45,742 nucleotides of DNA from Treponema sp. (GTDB lineage: Bacteria > Spirochaetota > Spirochaetia > Treponematales > Breznakiellaceae), in the NCBI GenBank assembly GCA_031258305.1, contig JAIRNA010000035.1:1-45742 (forward strand). The letters are read 5' to 3'. Each line of letters starts with the position of its first letter. The stretch's first letter is position 1. Positions 9,371 to 17,944 of this stretch are shown here, piece after piece. Under the pieces are notes generated by a model. The model saw only the letters and a program-made list of their open reading frames with translations, was not told the DNA's origin and ran no database searches. A program made the translations under genes and the position numbers.

Positions 9371-10552
9371 ATGGGTATACCATCTACATTATTTGATATA
9401 GATTCGACTGTCTCAAAAAGGACAAAATTTCATCCAAGACAAGTAATTGAGGTATCGTGTGAAGAGAAAGATTATCTAACCAAGCAAATCATTACTTATA
9501 TTGGTAATAAACGCTCTCTCCTCCCGTTTATTACCCAAGGAATCCGTATAGCGCAAACTCGCTTAAATAAAAGCAAACTGGATATATTTGATGTATTTAG
9601 CGGTTCTGGTATTGTGGCGCGTTATTTTAAACAATTCTCAAAATTATTAGTGGTCAATGACTTAGAAAAATATTCGCAAATCACAAACGAATGTTATTTA
9701 TCGAATAAAAATAATTTGAATATTCCTATATTAAAAGGCATCTATAACGAACTTTTAGAGAAAATAATGAAAAATCCTTTAAGCGCCGGTATTATTACAG
9801 AATTATATTCCCCAAAAGATGACGATAACATCAAAATAGGAGAACGTGTCTTTTATACCCATAGAAATGCGATGTATATCGACACAATGCGTAATCTAAT
9901 TGAAAAGATTGATCAGAAATATAGAAAATATTTTCTTGCGCCCTTGCTTTCGGAAGCTTCAGTTCATTCAAATACTTCTGGAGTGTTTAAGGGTTTTCAT
10001 AAAAACAAAGCGACAGGTATTGGTCAATTCGGCGGAGATAATCAAGATGCACTTTTACGGATAAAAGACGATATTGTGTTGCCGTTTCCTGTTTTTAGTA
10101 ATTTTAATTGTGATTATCTTGTTTATAACGGCGATTCAAATGCAATTATAAATGAAGCGCCGGAAGTTGATTTAGCATATTTAGATCCGCCGTATAATCA
10201 GCATCCTTATGGTTCTAATTATTTTATGCTTAATTTGATACTTGAAAATAAATATCCCAAGAGCGCTAGTAAAGTTTCAGGTATTCCAGATAATTGGAAC
10301 CGTTCCGCGTATAATAAAAAACAATTTGCAGCCAAGGCGCTCTCTGAATTAGTTGCAAATATAAAAGCAAAATATATGCTTATATCTTTTAATTCTGATG
10401 GATTTATACCTCTTGAAGAAATGAAAGAAATACTTCTAAAAATCGGTAAAATAGAAGTTTTAGAAACAACTTATAACACATTTCGCGGTTGCCGAAATTT
10501 ATCAAATCGGGATATTTATGTTAAAGAATATCTCTATTTGTTAGAGAAATAA
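9371..10552 (+). CDS. Solitary D12-class DNA adenine-N6 methyltransferase
   Basis: 393-residue alpha-class (Dam/DpnII-like D12) methyltransferase. Motif X YIGNKRSLLPFI is near residue 41, the AdoMet-binding motif I DVFSGSGIVARYF near 75, and the catalytic motif IV DLAYLDPPYN near 272. The target-recognition segment lies between motifs I and IV. It would methylate adenine in an unknown short site. No restriction endonuclease is adjacent, so it is an orphan methylase or the remnant of a system. The reading frame is clearly richer in A/T than clpX and clpC on either side, a sign of transfer. No good Shine-Dalgarno site: AGGAG lies about 20 nt before the ATG. A weak -10-like TAAATA (9359-9364) ends 6 nt before the ATG. 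Confidence 0.9.
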   Translation: MGIPSTLFDIDSTVSKRTKFHPRQVIEVSCEEKDYLTKQIITYIGNKRSLLPFITQGIRIAQTRLNKSKLDIFDVFSGSGIVARYFKQFSKLLVVNDLEKYSQITNECYLSNKNNLNIPILKGIYNELLEKIMKNPLSAGIITELYSPKDDDNIKIGERVFYTHRNAMYIDTMRNLIEKIDQKYRKYFLAPLLSEASVHSNTSGVFKGFHKNKATGIGQFGGDNQDALLRIKDDIVLPFPVFSNFNCDYLVYNGDSNAIINEAPEVDLAYLDPPYNQHPYGSNYFMLNLILENKYPKSASKVSGIPDNWNRSAYNKKQFAAKALSELVANIKAKYMLISFNSDGFIPLEEMKEILLKIGKIEVLETTYNTFRGCRNLSNRDIYVKEYLYLLEK

Positions 10553-10744
10553 ATGGCGCATAAAAGTGAATTAAGAGAGCGATGAAACATCTTAAAAAAT
10601 AATACCAGGTGACATAACGGTCATTAACGATTGGTAACGCATAGCTCGAATTCCTCAAAAGCGCAATTGTCGGTACTGCTACAAGTAGCGTGATTCGGTG
10701 ACTTTTCGTTGTTAGAATTTACATGGTTGTTGAAAGGAGAAAAT

Positions 10745-13168
10745 ATGTTCCGAGGATTAACGCATCGGATGCAGAGGATTATCTCGTCGGGCGCTCAAGA
10801 AGAAGGCGCTCGTTTTAATGGCGATGAAATACTGCCCGAACACATTATTATAGCTATGTTAAAGGACGCAGGCGGAATTGCGTGTAAAGCCCTTCTTTTC
10901 TTGCATGTTGATATGCTTGACTTCAGGCAGGTTATCGAAAATAGTCTCCTACATATAGGTGGGGCTGCTTTGAACAAAGAATTGCCCTTATCTTCGCGGG
11001 CAAAGAATATGTTTGAAGTTGCCACGCTTGAAGCCGTCTCCTTGAAAAGTTCGGAAATTGGTACCGAGCATATTCTGCTTGCATGCGTGATGGAACAAGA
11101 CTCGGTTTTTCAGAATTACCTCAACGAAAGAGGGCTTGGCGTTGACCTTTTGCGCGTGGCAATCCAGACTGTCATCGTCAACCAAAACAGCCGCAGAACC
11201 AATTACAAGCCCGCTGTTTATCAACAGCTCACCCCGATTTTAGATATGTTCACCGCAAGAGACCTCTCCGCTCTTGCTAAAGCTGGACGGCTCGAACCAG
11301 TCGTCGGCCGGAAGCAGGAGATAGAACGGCTTATCCGTATACTTTCACGCAAAACCAAAAACAATCCGGTACTTGTCGGCGAGCCGGGTGTAGGTAAGAC
11401 GGCCATCGTAGAAGGACTGGCCCAGGTTCTGGCATCCAACTCTGCACCGGAACCGCTCGAAGGACGGCGTGTCGTCTCTCTGAATATGGGGTCCATCGTT
11501 GCCGGCACAAAATATCGCGGTGAATTCGAGGAACGTTTCCAGAAAATTATGCAAGAGATCGTCCGTGCCGGTAATATCATCCTATTTATTGATGAAATCC
11601 ATACCATTATAGGAGCAGGCAATTTTGAAGGTTCGGTTGATGTCTCCAACATGCTGAAGCCGGGGCTTGCCCGCGGCGATTTCCACTGCATCGGCGCAAC
11701 CACATCCGGGGAATACCGCAAGTACTTCGAGCGAGACGCGGCCCTGGAACGCCGATTTCAAGTCGTCACGGTGAAGGAACCAAGTATCAACGAGACGATA
11801 GAGATACTGAAAGGTATAAAGTCGCATTACGAAACTTTCCATAAAGTGCATTACACTGATGAGGCAATCAATGCGGCTGTAAAATTGAGCGGACGTTACT
11901 TACCGGAACGTTTCATGCCCGATAAGGCAATAGACATGCTCGACGAAGCTGGCGCATTACGGAAACTCGAAACGGTCACTCCACCGCCAGAAATAGGAAT
12001 TTTTGAAGCCGAGATGCTCCATCTCATTGAAGAAAAAAACCTCGTCATGACAAACAGGGATTACGAAAGCAGTGTTTTGATTCGAGACAAAGCCAAAGAT
12101 CTGCGGGACCGGGTGGCAAACGCCCGCATCGTATGGGAGCGTTATGCGGAAAAACCTATCGTGACCGAGGCGCACGTACGCCAGGCCGCGGCAGACGCAA
12201 CCGGCATTCCGCTCACCGAAATCGACGCGGAAGAAGCAAAGCGTCTTCTGATGATTGAAGCCGAGCTTTGCAAAAGCGTCATAGGACAAGAGGAAGCTGT
12301 AAGCCGCATCGCGCACGGGATTCATCGCGCACGTGCAGGTATTTCTTCCCCAAACCGTCCGGTTGGCTCGTTCATATTCTTGGGCCCCACCGGTGTAGGC
12401 AAGACCCTGCTCGCCAAGAAACTCGCGACATTCCTCTTCGGTGTGGAAAGCGCTCTCATTCGTATTGATATGTCGGACTTTATGGAAAAACATAACACGG
12501 CTCGGCTTGTGGGCGCTCCACCGGGCTACATTGGCTATGGCGAAGGCGGTATTCTGACAGAAGCGGTCAGACGATCGCCTTACTGTGTAATTCTGTTTGA
12601 TGAAATAGAAAAAGCCCACCACGACGTGTTTAACCTCCTTCTCCAAGTACTTGAAGAAGGGGAACTCAAAGACGGCATGGGACACACCGTCAACTTCAGA
12701 AACAGCATCATCGTTATGACCAGCAATGCAGGCGGCCGTGAAGTGAATGGTTCCAAAGTCGGCTTCAGCACCGGAGATGGATTTCTAAAACAGGATGATA
12801 TCGAAGCAACCGCCAAAGAAGAACTGCGCCGTATTTTCAGTCCGGAATTCCTTAACCGTATCGACGACATCATCGTATTTCACCAGCTCAACGAAGATCA
12901 AATCGCCCGCGTCTTGGACATTCACCTTGCCGAACTTGCCAAGCGACTCAAAGTCCAAAATTTCGGGTTTAGCGTAACTGACACGGCAAGGGCCCTGCTC
13001 GTCAAGAAAGCGTGGGACCAAAAATTCGGAGGACGCCCGCTTCGCCGCGCCGTCCAGTCCGAGCTGGAAGATCCAATTTCCCGACTGATTCTGAGCGGCG
13101 TGGACAGGGGGAGCGTCTTTGCCGCAAACGCCGATGGCAATGAAATAAAAGTAACGGTCGTCAATTAA
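10745..13168 (+). CDS. clpC: ClpC/ClpA-type AAA+ unfoldase
   Basis: 807-residue two-ring Hsp100 unfoldase. A Clp N-domain (1-145) is followed by AAA module 1 with Walker A GEPGVGKT and Walker B ILFIDEIHT. A short middle region follows with a UVR-like segment (LIEEKNLVMTNRDYESSVLI...), which is the ClpC hallmark rather than the long ClpB coil. AAA module 2 has GPTGVGKT and VILFDEIEKA. A ClpP loop of the IGF/VGF type is suggested by SKVGFSTGDG. It delivers substrates to ClpP. The ATG at 10745 has AAAGGAG upstream; an in-frame start at 10709 adds 12 residues without such a site. The 10553-10744 leader holds no gene. Confidence 0.92.
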   Translation: MFRGLTHRMQRIISSGAQEEGARFNGDEILPEHIIIAMLKDAGGIACKALLFLHVDMLDFRQVIENSLLHIGGAALNKELPLSSRAKNMFEVATLEAVSLKSSEIGTEHILLACVMEQDSVFQNYLNERGLGVDLLRVAIQTVIVNQNSRRTNYKPAVYQQLTPILDMFTARDLSALAKAGRLEPVVGRKQEIERLIRILSRKTKNNPVLVGEPGVGKTAIVEGLAQVLASNSAPEPLEGRRVVSLNMGSIVAGTKYRGEFEERFQKIMQEIVRAGNIILFIDEIHTIIGAGNFEGSVDVSNMLKPGLARGDFHCIGATTSGEYRKYFERDAALERRFQVVTVKEPSINETIEILKGIKSHYETFHKVHYTDEAINAAVKLSGRYLPERFMPDKAIDMLDEAGALRKLETVTPPPEIGIFEAEMLHLIEEKNLVMTNRDYESSVLIRDKAKDLRDRVANARIVWERYAEKPIVTEAHVRQAAADATGIPLTEIDAEEAKRLLMIEAELCKSVIGQEEAVSRIAHGIHRARAGISSPNRPVGSFIFLGPTGVGKTLLAKKLATFLFGVESALIRIDMSDFMEKHNTARLVGAPPGYIGYGEGGILTEAVRRSPYCVILFDEIEKAHHDVFNLLLQVLEEGELKDGMGHTVNFRNSIIVMTSNAGGREVNGSKVGFSTGDGFLKQDDIEATAKEELRRIFSPEFLNRIDDIIVFHQLNEDQIARVLDIHLAELAKRLKVQNFGFSVTDTARALLVKKAWDQKFGGRPLRRAVQSELEDPISRLILSGVDRGSVFAANADGNEIKVTVVN

Positions 13169-13551
13169 CCTTTTCTGATGTATAGAGGAATGGAGGCGAT
13201 TTCTCGGTCGTCCATATAAAACGCAAAACTTATCATACCGCTGTCTTTGAAGTGCAGATTAGAAACGGTAAAGATAAGATGGGAAACGGCGGTCGCGTTA
13301 CCCGCGCCATTGACGACCATATTGCCGTTTATGGCTTCCATGCACATATCGCCGTTGAGGTCGCAAGTCTCAATGCGGAATGTGTGCTTCGAAAATTCCC
13401 AAATGTTAAAACGTATTCGGATGACAACGAACAGTTGCGGATGAATGCAGGGAAAAGAGCGGGCAATTATAGTGTCAAACGTACCAATAACAGTAAGCTT
13501 CCCGCCGTTTTCCTGAGCGAAATCACAAAATGTGAAGATTTCTATCTTCAA
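13165..13551 (-). CDS. DUF6941 family protein of unknown function
   Basis: 128-residue soluble protein resembling DUF6941: it opens KIEIFTFCDFAQENGGKLTVIGTFDTI and continues as a beta-rich domain ending IASIPLYIRKG. The start is placed at TTG 13551 because AAAGG lies just upstream and family members begin at this point; an ATG at 13593 would add 14 residues (MPSLCLAKEEKRFI) that include the ribosome-binding site itself. It converges with clpC and the two stop codons share bases at 13165-13168. Function unknown; the fold is often predicted as a small beta-sandwich. Confidence 0.7.
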   Translation of the reverse strand: MKIEIFTFCDFAQENGGKLTVIGTFDTIIARSFPCIHPQLFVVIRIRFNIWEFSKHTFRIETCDLNGDMCMEAINGNMVVNGAGNATAVSHLIFTVSNLHFKDSGMISFAFYMDDREIASIPLYIRKG

Positions 13552-13620
13552 TATGAACCTTTTCTCCTCTTTAGCAAGACATAGACTCGGCATTTGAAAA
13601 AAGCAGAACCTATACCTCGA

Positions 13621-15951
13621 CTAAGACGCCTTTTCCTTATCAGAGGCTTGAACGGCTTCCGAAGGCAAAGGTATATAGACATGGAATGCCGTTCCTTTAT
13701 TAAGCTCCGTCTGCACCTTGAGGTTGCCGCCTATCTCTTTCAGGCGATCGCGTACAAGGTTGAGACCGATACCCCGTCCACCGTGAATGGTCTCCGCTTC
13801 CGCGGTGCTGAAACCCGGCGAGAACAAGGCGTTGAGCAGAACATTTTTGTTGGACGCTTCGGCTTCGCTTTTGAATAAACCGATTGCCAATCCTTTTCGC
13901 TTGATTTTCTCGAAGTTAATGCCGGATCCATCATCTTTGAGCCTGATATGAATCATACCATTTTCTGCTTTGACTGACAAGCGTATTGAGCCGATTTCGT
14001 CTTTCCCTTTGGCAAGTCTTTCTTCCGGTGTTTCTATTCCATGGACTACCGAATTGCGGACGAATTGCACAAGAATTTCTTTCATAAGCCGCCGCGGTCC
14101 GTGAGTCATAATACCTTTATCCAAATAATCTACTACGAACTTCACCTTTTTGTTAAGATCCTCCGAAGCGCGGCTTGTCACCTTCGAGAGAGATTCGATA
14201 AGCACATCATCGTTAGTTTTCTGTGCGCCGCCGCCGCTCCGCATAGAGTCTATCTTCGCGATAATGTCCTTGAACCCTTCTTTTTCTTTGGCGATATCTT
14301 CAATCTGCAATGTCAGATGGAGCATATCGTCAAAAGTCACCTCTTCTTTCTCTCGCATACTTTTGATAATGGTTTCTAAGCTATGAACCTTCTCTCCGAA
14401 TACGCTGAGTCCCAGAATAACCGCGTTGGATTTTACCGCGTGAACAGACTGGTAGACCGCGACTAATTTCTCGTGTGAAGTCAGATGGTCGTTTTTCAGG
14501 TGCCGGTCGATTTGTCCGAATTCATAATTGGCATCATCCATGAAAGCATTGAAAACGCTCAACTCCACGTTGATAAGCTCGAACATAGCTCGCATTTCCT
14601 CTTCCTGATGCTTTTTCTCTTCGGCGAGGCGTTTCTTTAATTCCATACTAGCAGTAATGTCGTAGATGGAAACCATAAGCATGGTTTCGCCACGCCCCCG
14701 GTCCACCGTGACAAATTCTGTGTGGAATATTTTCTTTTCGCGGGTTTCTGGGCTCACGTACTGAAATTCGTTCAATGGATTGATGTCGTTGAGCATATCC
14801 TGGTCGAACTGCTTGAGGAATACCATCTCGAAATAGTCGCAAATAGCATGCAACTCGCTGGGCGTAACCGACTTCTCCAGAAGGTCAACGAATCTGACGG
14901 CATGGAAATCGCTCACTCCCATTATCTTGAACAGAGCTTTAGAATGATTGTCTTGGATGATGTATTCCTTGTTCATAAAGAAAATTCCTATGTCCAGGCT
15001 GTCCTTCATCGCCGCGATTTCATCACGTTCCGCCAAGTGGGTCATATCCATCAGATTGATAAGCGTACCGCCTATGTCACCGGGGAGGTCATTACCCAAT
15101 GCCTTGAAGTACCTACGCTCGCCATTCAAGGTGTATTCCCACATTTCCTCATAGAGGTCGGATGTTTTCCGCAGGAGCGCTCCGGCAAACTCTTTGAGTT
15201 CCACGGTGGGGAAAAGATCAAGCACAGGTCGTCCAATAACCAACTCGGAATTAGTAATATGCCCTAGTTTCGCCAAGTTATTGCTTATGTAGATGACGCG
15301 ATTCTGCTTATCGACCATAGCGATGTAGTTCGGGGTTGTGGCCATGAGAGTTCTGAAGGAGTCTCTGCTCTTCATCGCCAAATCCGCTTTTTGCTTCAAA
15401 CTGTAGAAAGCGATAATGATCGAGAGTGAAACGATGATGGAGACCATCCATCCTACTATCAGCACGGGCATTCCTACGTAGTCTTCACCGAATAGGTTCA
15501 TTATGAGCTTATCTGAGTCTTGTCCTAGAAAAGGCACGCTCCTAAAAGCCATAATGCCCAATAGAATGTTCTGGAACACGTTGTAGACTAGGGTTTGCTT
15601 GAAATTGTCGTAGAGACAACTCAACACACACGCGGCAATGCAGAGCGACAGATAGAACAAATCCCAAGGCATCTTTATCATCACCTGAATGCTGGTTATA
15701 CTCGCGAAAAAAACCAGCGGTACAAGGAAGGCAAGATTTTGGTAATTCTTAACGGACGCAAAAATTATAGCCAGCATTCCCAGCGGAACAACGATGCAGA
15801 GAAAACCCATGAGTCCTAAGGACATAACGTCAACTTCGTTCTGTAATCCTTGGGCGATATGGAAAAAACCCAAAATGGCGATTCCCAGGAAAGCGCCTAC
15901 GTTGGCAAACTTAAAGGAAAAATTTTTTCTATTTACACCAACTTTTTCCAT
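13621..15951 (-). CDS. Membrane CheA-like sensor histidine kinase with HPt domain
   Basis: 776 residues. About six membrane spans lie in residues 15-185. A PAS domain follows (about 195-305, with ATTPNYIAMVDKQNRVIYISNN), then a second PAS-like region (315-435) and a coiled-coil linker (435-460). The HPt-like helical bundle has the phospho-acceptor H504 in SVHAVKSNAV. The CheA-type ATPase has N-box VRNSVVHGIE (631-640), G1 DDGSGI (673-678) and G2 GGRGIGLNLV (near 730). It autophosphorylates through the HPt histidine like CheA, but no CheW-like P5 domain follows, so it is not a receptor-coupled CheA. Last gene of an operon with CheY-like, CheX and a lipid-kinase-like protein, 2 nt behind the latter; the CheY-like protein is the likely phosphate acceptor. 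Confidence 0.85.
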   Translation of the reverse strand: MEKVGVNRKNFSFKFANVGAFLGIAILGFFHIAQGLQNEVDVMSLGLMGFLCIVVPLGMLAIIFASVKNYQNLAFLVPLVFFASITSIQVMIKMPWDLFYLSLCIAACVLSCLYDNFKQTLVYNVFQNILLGIMAFRSVPFLGQDSDKLIMNLFGEDYVGMPVLIVGWMVSIIVSLSIIIAFYSLKQKADLAMKSRDSFRTLMATTPNYIAMVDKQNRVIYISNNLAKLGHITNSELVIGRPVLDLFPTVELKEFAGALLRKTSDLYEEMWEYTLNGERRYFKALGNDLPGDIGGTLINLMDMTHLAERDEIAAMKDSLDIGIFFMNKEYIIQDNHSKALFKIMGVSDFHAVRFVDLLEKSVTPSELHAICDYFEMVFLKQFDQDMLNDINPLNEFQYVSPETREKKIFHTEFVTVDRGRGETMLMVSIYDITASMELKKRLAEEKKHQEEEMRAMFELINVELSVFNAFMDDANYEFGQIDRHLKNDHLTSHEKLVAVYQSVHAVKSNAVILGLSVFGEKVHSLETIIKSMREKEEVTFDDMLHLTLQIEDIAKEKEGFKDIIAKIDSMRSGGGAQKTNDDVLIESLSKVTSRASEDLNKKVKFVVDYLDKGIMTHGPRRLMKEILVQFVRNSVVHGIETPEERLAKGKDEIGSIRLSVKAENGMIHIRLKDDGSGINFEKIKRKGLAIGLFKSEAEASNKNVLLNALFSPGFSTAEAETIHGGRGIGLNLVRDRLKEIGGNLKVQTELNKGTAFHVYIPLPSEAVQASDKEKAS

Positions 15952-15953
15952 TT

Positions 15954-16928
15954 TTAAGCCTTCCCTCCTTTTTTCACCACACGTCTGTCGTAGGTCAACC
16001 CTTTCAAGGTTACGATTTGGACGGCCGCTGGTTTCACCTGAATGGTAAGGCTCGTGTCGAAAAACACTTCACCGTCCAGCTGAATCTGAAGCGCCGCTTT
16101 AGATTGCACTTCAATTTTTTGAGCACGGAGAATTTTACACCCTCCCGGAGTCTTACCGCTCAAAAAATCATTAATCCGCAACCGCGTCCGAATAGCGCCC
16201 ATACTTTTAAATAGTACCACATTTAAGAAACCATCGTCCGGACGAGCTGTCGGAAACGGAGTCTTATTACCTCCGTAACATGGACCGTTAGCGATATTGA
16301 TTGAAGCGTAATGTCCACTGAAATCAACGCCATCAATGGTTATCTCGTACTCCTGATTAAGCAAGTCAGAATCAAAAACTCCGTCTATGCCGCACAGGGT
16401 CGTGAATGGAGCGTAGAGAAAAGGAAACCGTCTGAAGACATTCCCATAGCGATGAGTGGCAATGTTGGTTTTCACGACAGTTGCGGCTTCAAGCCCAATA
16501 GTACAGGAATTGAGAGCGTAGTTGAATCCCGCTACGATGACATCTGTAGGAATAGCGTCTCCCTCTGTTATTTTGGAAATATCTTTGAATTGCTCTTTCA
16601 AACCTTCGCCGAAAGAACGAATAAAATCATTAGAATTCCCATAGGGGATGGACGCGAGCTGGGTGTTGGGAAAGTCCATGATGGCGTTGAGGCAGTCAAA
16701 GAGAATACCGTCTCCACCGATGGCATAGACTCGCACCGTTTCGCCTTCTTCCGCATTTTTCACTTCCCGCCGCACACAACTTATGGCATCACGGGAGAAG
16801 TGTGAGATTTGTATGGAAAAATGCGGAAGCTCTTGTTTTCTGAAATGCTGTCCTATACTATCAATAATGAAATCTATCGCTCCCTTGTCGACAAATGACT
16901 TGGGGTTAAAAACAAAAACATGTTTCAT
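15954..16928 (-). CDS. Diacylglycerol/sphingosine kinase-like lipid kinase
   Basis: 324-residue DAGK-catalytic family protein (YegS/BmrU type). The N-terminus HVFVFNPKSFVDKG is the nucleotide-binding strand-loop. GGDGILFDCLNAI (from residue 71) is the GGDGT-like motif, with I in place of T. SIPYGNSNDFIRSFGEG corresponds to the usual GTGNDFAR motif, with YGNSND here. C-terminal beta-sandwich elements (GHYASINIANGPCYGG, QLDGE) are typical. It would phosphorylate diacylglycerol or a related lipid at the membrane. It sits between cheX and the sensor kinase gene in one operon, an unusual neighbourhood for a lipid kinase. Confidence 0.85.
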   Translation of the reverse strand: MKHVFVFNPKSFVDKGAIDFIIDSIGQHFRKQELPHFSIQISHFSRDAISCVRREVKNAEEGETVRVYAIGGDGILFDCLNAIMDFPNTQLASIPYGNSNDFIRSFGEGLKEQFKDISKITEGDAIPTDVIVAGFNYALNSCTIGLEAATVVKTNIATHRYGNVFRRFPFLYAPFTTLCGIDGVFDSDLLNQEYEITIDGVDFSGHYASINIANGPCYGGNKTPFPTARPDDGFLNVVLFKSMGAIRTRLRINDFLSGKTPGGCKILRAQKIEVQSKAALQIQLDGEVFFDTSLTIQVKPAAVQIVTLKGLTYDRRVVKKGGKA

Positions 16929-16942
16929 GTTTATTAGCCTGT

Positions 16943-17422
16943 TTAGAGAGCTTGATGGACAACTTCGATGGCAACCAGCAAAGTAAACACATCATCTTCG
17001 AAGATTTTAAATGGTATGCAAAGTAGACGCGCCTGATTTCCTGGCCACCTGATGACATGCCCGGCACCTTCCACAATGGTCGGCAGGGATATAACCATCT
17101 TCATTGCCTCTTCTAGTTTCTGCTTCACATTGCCGGCTATAATGTTCACAATTTCACCGACGGCATCTAGGACATCGTCATCTACGACCAAATGCTGGCT
17201 TCCGGTGAGTATGTCTGTGAGCTTGATGGCGACTTCCTTCTGCATAGAGACGATGACCGCGCCGCGGGCTTCGCCGGTAAATCCAATAACCGCTGAAATA
17301 TCGCCTCCTTCAATAGAATCCTTTTCCGAAAAATAAGGGGTCTTTACGACTATCTCACATCCGATGAATTGCTTGAAGACATCCATACATACGTCAACGA
17401 ACGGTTTAATGTATTGCTCCAT
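16943..17422 (-). CDS. cheX: CheX-type CheY-P phosphatase
   Basis: 159-residue CheC/CheX family protein. The phosphatase helix reads DAVGEIVNIIAGNV, with the conserved E90 and N93 that attack phospho-aspartate in the receiver partner. The N-terminal IKPFVDVCMDVFKQF also matches CheX. A single ExxN helix and the length fit CheX rather than CheC. It would dephosphorylate the CheY-like protein encoded 11 nt upstream. In spirochaetes CheX is the main CheY-P phosphatase in chemotaxis; here it travels with a membrane HPt kinase, so it may serve that pathway instead. Confidence 0.88.
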   Translation of the reverse strand: MEQYIKPFVDVCMDVFKQFIGCEIVVKTPYFSEKDSIEGGDISAVIGFTGEARGAVIVSMQKEVAIKLTDILTGSQHLVVDDDVLDAVGEIVNIIAGNVKQKLEEAMKMVISLPTIVEGAGHVIRWPGNQARLLCIPFKIFEDDVFTLLVAIEVVHQAL

Positions 17423-17432
17423 AAATATTTCC

Positions 17433-17813
17433 TTATTTATTAAGTATTTTGGCTAATTTTTCGATAAAAAGCTTTGAATTAACAGGCTTCGTAATGTAAT
17501 CTGTCGCCCCGTTCTTCAAAGCTTCAATGACGTTGTACTTCGCGGATTCGCTGGTTACCATAATAATAGGTAACCCTTTGTACTTCTCCATAGCCCGTAC
17601 GCTCTTAAGAAAATCAATGCCCGATAACTTAGGCATATTCCAATCCAGAAGTACCAGATCAATCTTAGTCATGCCAAGTTGCTCCAGTGCTTCCTCTCCA
17701 TTACTTGCCTCCACAAAAGTACAGACCATCTGCATTTCGGAGAACATTCCTTTCACTGTGTTCCTCATGATGCGTGAATCGTCAACAATCAGAACGGTTA
17801 AGTCTATTGCCAT
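17433..17813 (-). CDS. CheY-like single-domain response regulator
   Basis: 126-residue receiver domain without output domain. Acidic pocket D11/D12, phospho-acceptor D57 in VLLDWNMP, T87 in MVTSES and K109 in ITKPVN are all present. First gene of the operon with cheX, the lipid-kinase-like gene and the membrane kinase gene; GAGGAGG precedes the ATG. It is probably phosphorylated from the HPt histidine of the kinase and dephosphorylated by CheX. The output (flagellar switch or another target) cannot be told from sequence. Confidence 0.92.
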   Translation of the reverse strand: MAIDLTVLIVDDSRIMRNTVKGMFSEMQMVCTFVEASNGEEALEQLGMTKIDLVLLDWNMPKLSGIDFLKSVRAMEKYKGLPIIMVTSESAKYNVIEALKNGATDYITKPVNSKLFIEKLAKILNK

Positions 17814-17842
17814 AAGACCTCCTCTTTATCTTGCTTATTAAA

Positions 17843-17870
17843 AGTATATCATCTTTCTTACAAATGGCAA
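17843..17870 (-). promoter_or_regulatory. Promoter of the cheY-cheX operon
   Basis: Minus-strand TTGCCA (17865-17870), 16-nt spacer, TATACT (17843-17848). The predicted start near 17836 gives a short leader that carries the GAGGAGG site before the ATG at 17813. Confidence 0.5.
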
Positions 17871-17910
17871 ACGTTTTTTTATTAAAAGTAAAATAATTTA
17901 AACCGTTATT

Positions 17911-17937
17911 TTAAAAATTCCTCCCGCCCCTGCGGGA
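17911..17937 (-). terminator. Rho-independent terminator after the diguanylate cyclase gene
   Basis: On the minus strand a TCCCGC/GCGGGA stem (17922-17927 and 17932-17937, 4-nt loop) is followed by a short T-run (17913-17917). It separates the diguanylate cyclase gene from the cheY operon. Confidence 0.65.
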
Positions 17938-17944
17938 AAGGGGA

